From JBBQKP01 sp038326995 (GTDB lineage Bacteria > Planctomycetota > Phycisphaerae > Tepidisphaerales > Tepidisphaeraceae): 11,214 nt of DNA. The stretch lies in the NCBI GenBank assembly GCA_038326995.1, contig JBBQKP010000106.1, positions 1-11,214 on the forward strand, written 5' to 3'. The notes beneath the pieces were generated by a model. It was not told where the DNA came from and searched no databases. It saw nothing but the letters and a program-made list of their open reading frames with translations. Of this stretch, positions 7,178 through 11,214 are shown in pieces. The first letter of the stretch is position 1. Every line of letters starts with the position of its first letter. Made by a program: the position numbers and the translations under genes.

Positions 7178-7244
7178 CGGCCCTCCGTTCTCCGTCCTAT
7201 CAACCGTCCACTACCATCAACCATTTACAATCAATTCCGCAATC

Positions 7245-8762
7245 ATGAGTGATAAAACCGAACACCCGCCCGTACCCGATGCTTTTGCAAACCTCGGCCT
7301 GAAAGGCAATGTCCTTAAGGGCCTGGCGCATCTCAAATTCACCGTCCCCAGCGACATCCAGTCCCTTCTCATCCCGCGTGCCCTCAAGGGCGTCGATCTG
7401 CTCGGCCAGGCACGCACCGGCACCGGCAAAACCGCCGCCTTCGGTCTGCCCATCCTTTCCATGGCGCAGCAGGGCGTCGGCAGCCAGGCGCTCATCATGG
7501 TGCCGACCCGCGAACTCGCGGTCCAAGTCCAGGGCGAAATCGAACGCCTTGGCAAATTCACCGGCCTGCGATGCGTCAGCGTCGTCGGCGGTGCGAAAAT
7601 TGCGATGCAGGCCCGCGCGATCGAGCACAACGTCGAAATTGTCGTCGGCACTCCGGGCCGCGTCATGGATCTCCTCGACCGCGGAATTCTTCGCCTCGAT
7701 AACATCCGCTTCGTCGTTCTCGATGAAGTCGATCGCATGCTCGATATCGGCTTTCGCGAAGACATCCGAAAAATCCTCACCAGGCTCAAGGGCCTTTCGC
7801 ACGTACAAGGCGGTCAACAGGGCGGTCAGCCGGGCGATCAAAAGGCCGATTCCAATTCACGCGGCCACCAGACCGTATTCGTCTCGGCCACCATCAGCGA
7901 CGAAATCGAAAAGCTCGCCCGAAGGTACATGCGCGAGCCGGTCGAAAAGCTCATCGCTCCCGGGGCCAACGAACGTCCCACCGTCGACAAGATCGAGCAG
8001 TATTACCTCTCGGTCGAGCCTTACGACAAGTACAAACTGCTTCGGCTTCTCCTCGCCCAGGAAAAGCCCGAGATGGCCATCGTATTCACACGCACGAAGC
8101 ACGGCGCAGAGAAGTTGGCAAAGAATCTCTCTCTCGACGGCCTGTCGTGCGAGGAAATCCACGGCAACCTTCGCCAGGCCCGTCGCGATCGCGTGATGAA
8201 AGCACTGCGAGGCAACAAGCTCGACGTCCTGGTCGCGACCGACCTCGCGTCGCGCGGCATCGACGTGAACGGCATCACGCACATCATCAACTTCGACATC
8301 CCCGAAGATCCTGAAGCGTATGTTCACCGCATCGGGCGAACCGCACGCATGGGCGCTAAGGGCCGCGCGTTTACGTTCGTGACACGCGAGCAGGGTTACG
8401 AGCTCACGCGTGTCGAGAATCTGATCAACATGGAAATCGAGCAGATGAAAGTGCCGGGCTTCGAGCCCCGCGAGTCTCGCCCGGACTTCGTTCCCAATCG
8501 AGGCGGGCAAGGTGGATCGGGTCAGGGCGGCGGTAATCAGGGCCAGCAGAATCGCCCGTCGGGCAATCGGCCGTCGCACAATCACAGTGCAGGTGGTAAC
8601 AACGCACCGCGGCCGCAAAATAGTGGTGGTCAAGGTGCTGGCCAAGGTAATGGCGGCCAAGGTAACGGCGGTCAGGGCAACGGCGGTCAGGGCAACGGTG
8701 GAATGGGCGGCAACCGTCCCGTCACCATCGGCAGCAAGATTCGCCGCAAGCGTCGCCGCTGA
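7245..8762 (+). CDS. DEAD-box ATP-dependent RNA helicase (DEVD variant)
   Basis: The chosen start is ATG at 7245 (MSDKTEHPPVPDAFANLGL), giving 505 residues. The same frame opens upstream at TTG 7113, but that part is repetitive. Both RecA-like domains are complete: Q-motif region FANLGL with FTVPSDIQ, motif I ARTGTGKT (56-63), Ia PTRELA, Ib TPGR, II DEVD (160-163, Val in place of Ala), III SAT (214-216), IV IVFTRTK, V ATDLASRGID and VI HRIGRTARMG (361-370). A Gly/Gln-rich insert of about 20 residues lies between motifs II and III. The tail from about 413 is disordered and Gly/Asn/Gln-rich, with four GQGNG-type units at 467-486, ending in KIRRKRRR, probably for RNA contact. It resembles RhlE-like helicases that remodel rRNA or mRNA; the subfamily is not certain. 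No Shine-Dalgarno sequence; a long structured region precedes it and a hairpin follows. Confidence 0.96.
   Translation: MSDKTEHPPVPDAFANLGLKGNVLKGLAHLKFTVPSDIQSLLIPRALKGVDLLGQARTGTGKTAAFGLPILSMAQQGVGSQALIMVPTRELAVQVQGEIERLGKFTGLRCVSVVGGAKIAMQARAIEHNVEIVVGTPGRVMDLLDRGILRLDNIRFVVLDEVDRMLDIGFREDIRKILTRLKGLSHVQGGQQGGQPGDQKADSNSRGHQTVFVSATISDEIEKLARRYMREPVEKLIAPGANERPTVDKIEQYYLSVEPYDKYKLLRLLLAQEKPEMAIVFTRTKHGAEKLAKNLSLDGLSCEEIHGNLRQARRDRVMKALRGNKLDVLVATDLASRGIDVNGITHIINFDIPEDPEAYVHRIGRTARMGAKGRAFTFVTREQGYELTRVENLINMEIEQMKVPGFEPRESRPDFVPNRGGQGGSGQGGGNQGQQNRPSGNRPSHNHSAGGNNAPRPQNSGGQGAGQGNGGQGNGGQGNGGQGNGGMGGNRPVTIGSKIRRKRRR
8643..8702 (+). repeat. Four 15-bp coding repeats in the helicase tail
   Basis: Units at 8643-8657, 8658-8672, 8673-8687 and 8688-8702 follow the pattern CARGGYAAYGGYGGY, with the last unit ending in GGA. 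They encode Q-G-N-G-G repeats. Most differences are at third codon positions, which means the peptide is being conserved while the DNA drifts. Copy number may vary between strains by slippage. Confidence 0.85.
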
Positions 8763-8794
8763 ACCGCGACGGCATCCCATCTGTGTCAAAACAA

Positions 8795-8823
8795 GACGGC
8801 CCCAGCTCTGCTGAGGCCGTCTG
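8795..8823 (+). terminator. Strong hairpin after the helicase gene, likely terminator
   Basis: AGACGGCC (8795-8802) pairs perfectly with GGCCGTCT (8816-8823). After one C/A mismatch, CAGC (8804-8807) pairs with GCTG (8811-8814) around loop TCT. It starts 32 bases past the helicase stop. No clean T run follows on the plus strand (GCATTGG), while CAAAACA precedes it, so it would have a better T-rich tail read on the minus strand. It probably separates the helicase from the next unit. Confidence 0.6.
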
Positions 8824-9003
8824 CATTGGATATTGATGAACGGTGTGAAAGCGCGGTTCGCCTGTCTAATTGGAGCCGCGTCTTTAACGTGGCCGCAGAG
8901 GATCGCCCACACGCTCGCGGCCGCACTCTACGAAAGTGAACGCCCGCAAGCAGATCAATTCATTCTTGACCGACCAACGGGCTCCTGCGACGATCCAACC
9001 GGA

Positions 9004-10191
9004 ATGAGTCTACATGTAGAAATCGCGAATCTTCTGCAAGGAGTAGAAACCTATCGACTGGAACGCACAGCGTCTGCCAACAATACTGACAAGTTATGCA
9101 AGGCAATCTGTGCATTCTCGAATGACATGCCGGGCAACGGTGAAACGGGCTATCTTGTGGTCGGCGTCAACAAGGCCCGCGACGCGACGGGACTTCCCAT
9201 CACTGAGCGACTGCAAGAACAACTCGCCAGCCTTCGCGACAACGGTAACATCATTCCCATGCCCGACATGAGCGTGTCCGTCGCGCAGCATCAGGGCAGG
9301 GATATCTTGGTCGTCGCGGTTCGTCCCTCGAACATGCCCCCCGTGCGTTATAAGCAAGTGACTTGGATTCGCACCGGCCCTTCCGAAGACCGTGCGACGC
9401 AAGAACAGGAACGTCGACTCGAAGAACGTCGAATCGACCGATCACGGACCTGGGACATGCGGGCATGTCAGGATGCGACCCTTCACGATCTCGCGGTCGA
9501 ACTGTTCAAGCTTAGTTATCTTCCAGCGGCAGTGTCGGCCGAGGTCTTGGACGAAAACGGTCGAACCATTGAAGAACAACTCGGTTCCTTACGATTTTGG
9601 CAAAGCAAACTGAACTGTCCCACCAATGGAGCGATCCTGCTTTTCGGAAAGTCGCCCGAATTCTACGTCGCTGGTGCCTACGTTCAGTACGTTCGTTACG
9701 AGGGCGACAATCAGGCAACCGCCGTTCTTGAAGAGCGGCGAATCACCGGCGATATGGCAACCATCCTTCGCGGGCTTGATGCGCTGGCCAAACAGCTCGA
9801 AGTCGCTCGCCCTCATCGAAATCCCGATTTGTCCGACTCCACCATCCGCGATTATCCGGCCATTGCGCTGCACGAGTTGTTCGTCAACGCCGTCATTCAC
9901 CGCAACTATGAGGGCTCGACCACACCGATCGCAGTCAACCATTACATGGATCGCATCGAGATTCAGAATCCCGGTTCACTCTTCGGCGATCTCACGCCCG
10001 ACCAGTTTCCACGAGGCACTTCCTATCGGAATCCGCTGCTCGCCGAGGCTGCCAAGACATTAGGTTTCGCCAACCGATTCGGCCGCGGAGTCTCGCTGGC
10101 CCGCGACATCCTCGCGAAGAACGCCAGTCCCGAACTAACCTACGAGATCGGTACGAATCACCTGGCCATGATTGTCTGGAAACGGCTATGA
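9004..10191 (+). CDS. AlbA_2 (Schlafen-type) domain protein with C-terminal GHKL-type ATPase domain
   Basis: The ATG at 9004 (MSLHVEIANLLQGVETYRLE) gives 395 residues and starts where AlbA_2 proteins usually do. The frame is open back to ATG 8833, but those 57 extra codons look non-coding. The N-terminal AlbA_2 fold shows E-T-Y-R-L-E-R at 15-21 in place of the common E-F-K, the helix KLCKAICAFSN (30-40), YLVVGVNKARDATGL (50-64) and the strand DILVVAVRPSN (100-110), then YKQVTWIRTG. A charged linker (about 126-150) follows. The C-terminus matches the RecG-like HATPase_c_4 group (COG2865): ALHELFVNAVIHRNY (288-302) with the N-box Glu291 and Asn295, IEIQNPGSLFG (318-328) and FGRGVSLARDIL (359-370). 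Relatives are often called putative transcriptional regulators; true function is mostly unknown. TGA overlaps the next ATG by 4 bases, so the two proteins are probably made together. Confidence 0.88.
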   Translation: MSLHVEIANLLQGVETYRLERTASANNTDKLCKAICAFSNDMPGNGETGYLVVGVNKARDATGLPITERLQEQLASLRDNGNIIPMPDMSVSVAQHQGRDILVVAVRPSNMPPVRYKQVTWIRTGPSEDRATQEQERRLEERRIDRSRTWDMRACQDATLHDLAVELFKLSYLPAAVSAEVLDENGRTIEEQLGSLRFWQSKLNCPTNGAILLFGKSPEFYVAGAYVQYVRYEGDNQATAVLEERRITGDMATILRGLDALAKQLEVARPHRNPDLSDSTIRDYPAIALHELFVNAVIHRNYEGSTTPIAVNHYMDRIEIQNPGSLFGDLTPDQFPRGTSYRNPLLAEAAKTLGFANRFGRGVSLARDILAKNASPELTYEIGTNHLAMIVWKRL

Positions 10192-11204
10192 AGACCATCG
10201 CATTCTTCAACAACAAAAGCGGCGTCGGTAAGACCTCAATGGTCTACCACCTCTCATGGATGTTCCGTGATTTGGGCAAAAACGTGCTGGCTGTCGATCT
10301 CGATCCGCAATCGAATCTTACGAGCATTTTTTTGGACGAGACCGCCGTTGAAAAACTCTGGCCCGAAGGGCCACACCCGCAAACGATCCTCGGCGCAGTC
10401 AATCGTCTGATCGAGAGTTTGGGCGACATTCAGGTACCGACGCCGATTTGCATCGCAGACAAACTTCATCTGATTGCGGGCGACCTCGGCTTAAGTACGT
10501 TCGAGGATCGCCTGTCCGAAGCCTGGGGAAAGTGCCTCGACGATAAGCCCGCGATCGCTGGCGACGGTTTTCGTGTGGTCACGGCTTTCCACCGCCTTAT
10601 CGAAGCCGCCGCCAATGACGTTGGTGCCGATATCGCGCTAATCGACGTCGGGCCGAACATCGGCGCGATGAATCGCGCCGCACTGGTCGCTGCCGACTAT
10701 GTGGTCATCCCCCTCGGGGCCGACCTGTTTTCGCTGCAAGGTCTTCGCAACCTCGGGCCGACCTTACGCGACTGGCGTCAGGGTTGGTCCACGCGGAAAT
10801 CAGGAAAGCCGCCAGAAGGTCTTTCTCTCCCGAACGGCTACATGTCTCCGATCGGCTACGTCCTGCTCAACCCTTCTGTGCGTGACAGTCGACCAGCCAG
10901 ATCGTACCTGAAGTGGGCAAATCGAATCCCCGGCGTTTACTCGTCGGAAGTGTTGAACAATGGTCCCCACGCAACTCAATTCGATGTTGATTCTGATTCC
11001 AATCGCCTGGCGATGCTGAAGCACTTTAAGAGTCTCATGCCCATGGCACAGGACGCCCGCAAGCCGATGTTTTATCTCACCGCCGCCGACGGCGCGATCG
11101 GCGGACACGCCGCCGCTGTGCTGGATTGTCGAAATCAGTTCAAGTCACTGGCGATCGCGATTGACCGCAGAACGTCGCAAAACGTCGCAGAGCCCAGCGC
11201 TTGA
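10188..11204 (+). CDS. ParA-like P-loop ATPase with altered Walker A motif
   Basis: The 338-residue protein begins MKTIAFFNNKSGVGKTSMVY. KSGVGKTS (10-17) is the deviant Walker A of ParA/MinD ATPases, with both signature lysines (Lys10, Lys15) kept but Ser11 in place of the usual Gly. VDLDPQ (36-41) is Walker A'. LIDVGPNIGAMNRAAL (151-166) covers Walker B, with D-V-G-P-N where DCPPS is usual. DYVVIPLGADLFSLQGL (170-186) follows the standard core. The C-terminal part (SPIGYVLLNP, then IPGVYSSEVL and SLMPMAQDARKPMFYL) is unlike plasmid ParA and typical of a separate chromosomal family. Such ATPases dimerise on ATP and often bind DNA non-specifically. No ParB or centromere-like repeat is visible, so partition is not supported. 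It overlaps the AlbA_2 gene by 4 bases and probably acts with it (inference). It ends 10 bases before the window edge. Confidence 0.9.
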   Translation: MKTIAFFNNKSGVGKTSMVYHLSWMFRDLGKNVLAVDLDPQSNLTSIFLDETAVEKLWPEGPHPQTILGAVNRLIESLGDIQVPTPICIADKLHLIAGDLGLSTFEDRLSEAWGKCLDDKPAIAGDGFRVVTAFHRLIEAAANDVGADIALIDVGPNIGAMNRAALVAADYVVIPLGADLFSLQGLRNLGPTLRDWRQGWSTRKSGKPPEGLSLPNGYMSPIGYVLLNPSVRDSRPARSYLKWANRIPGVYSSEVLNNGPHATQFDVDSDSNRLAMLKHFKSLMPMAQDARKPMFYLTAADGAIGGHAAAVLDCRNQFKSLAIAIDRRTSQNVAEPSA

Positions 11205-11214
11205 TCAGGGGATG

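Larger units (their letters stand above)
6753..7244. other. 492-base structured intergenic region upstream of the DEAD-box gene
   Basis: No protein-like open frame was found in this stretch, apart from an in-frame upstream extension of the helicase frame back to a TTG at 7113, whose translation is repetitive and unlike a DEAD-box N-terminus. The first part is visibly more A/T-rich than the flanking genes. It contains a 15-bp tandem repeat, an 8-bp inverted repeat, a long imperfect stem-loop and a 12-bp tandem repeat, each listed separately. It could be a long 5' leader of the helicase, an independent RNA gene, or an old mobile-element remnant. No convincing promoter pair was seen. Confidence 0.6.

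Noticed and set aside
7113..7244. 44-codon N-terminal extension of the DEAD-box gene from a TTG
   Set aside because: It translates the 12-bp repeats into TRPV units and lacks a ribosome binding site; ATG 7245 gives a normal family start.
7857..8912. 351-codon minus-strand open frame
   Set aside because: It is antisense to the DEAD-box gene and crosses its terminator; the translation is repetitive Ala/Thr-rich sequence without domain features.
8833..9003. 57-codon N-terminal extension of the AlbA_2 gene
   Set aside because: The translation does not fit the family; alignment-like features begin right after the ATG at 9004. The extension cannot be strictly excluded.
11205..11214. GGGGATG at the window end as the start of another gene
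   Set aside because: Only an ATG is visible with no coding sequence after it, and the G run is too close to serve as a normal ribosome binding site.

Overview
The window looks like a GC-rich bacterial chromosome. Planctomycetota, perhaps the Phycisphaerae branch, is my best guess. It rests on weak or absent Shine-Dalgarno sites, a very long IF2 linker, the infB-ylxP-rbfA layout without nusA or rimP, and general protein style. The phylum call is inference; nothing here proves it.

Layout. (1) Positions 1-770, minus strand: the N-terminal part of a D-isomer-specific 2-hydroxyacid dehydrogenase, cut by the window edge. (2) 771-1173: a divergent intergenic region with no convincing gene, ending in a hairpin that would cover the infB ribosome binding site. 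(3) 1174-5899, plus strand: a translation and ribosome-maturation cluster, infB (IF2, TTG start), ylxP (DUF503) and rbfA. A 210-residue protein overlaps rbfA by 4 bases; it looks like an endonuclease III-type HhH-GPD fold without its catalytic lysine or iron-sulfur cysteines. (4) 5910-6752: a membrane-anchored SPFH/prohibitin-like protein starting 10 bases later, probably in the same transcript. (5) 6753-7244: a 492-base non-coding stretch with a 15-bp tandem repeat, an 8-bp inverted repeat, a long three-helix stem-loop and a 4 x 12-bp tandem repeat. It lies directly upstream of a DEAD-box RNA helicase and may be its structured leader or an independent small RNA. (6) 7245-8762: the helicase, with DEVD in place of DEAD, a Gly/Gln-rich insert and a Gly/Asn/Gln-repeat tail, followed by a strong hairpin. 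(7) 9004-11204: a two-gene unit with a 4-base overlap, made of an AlbA_2 (Schlafen-type) plus GHKL-ATPase protein and a chromosomal ParA-like ATPase with an altered Walker A motif.

The infB-to-SPFH block is a core translation operon with two odd passengers. The AlbA_2/ParA pair at the right end is the best candidate for an undescribed system: it carries two kinds of nucleotide-binding module and a putative nucleic-acid-binding module, is translationally coupled, and has no ParB or other partition partner in view. The structured region at 6812-7031 is the best candidate for an undescribed RNA element. No tRNA, rRNA, CRISPR array or insertion sequence was recognised.
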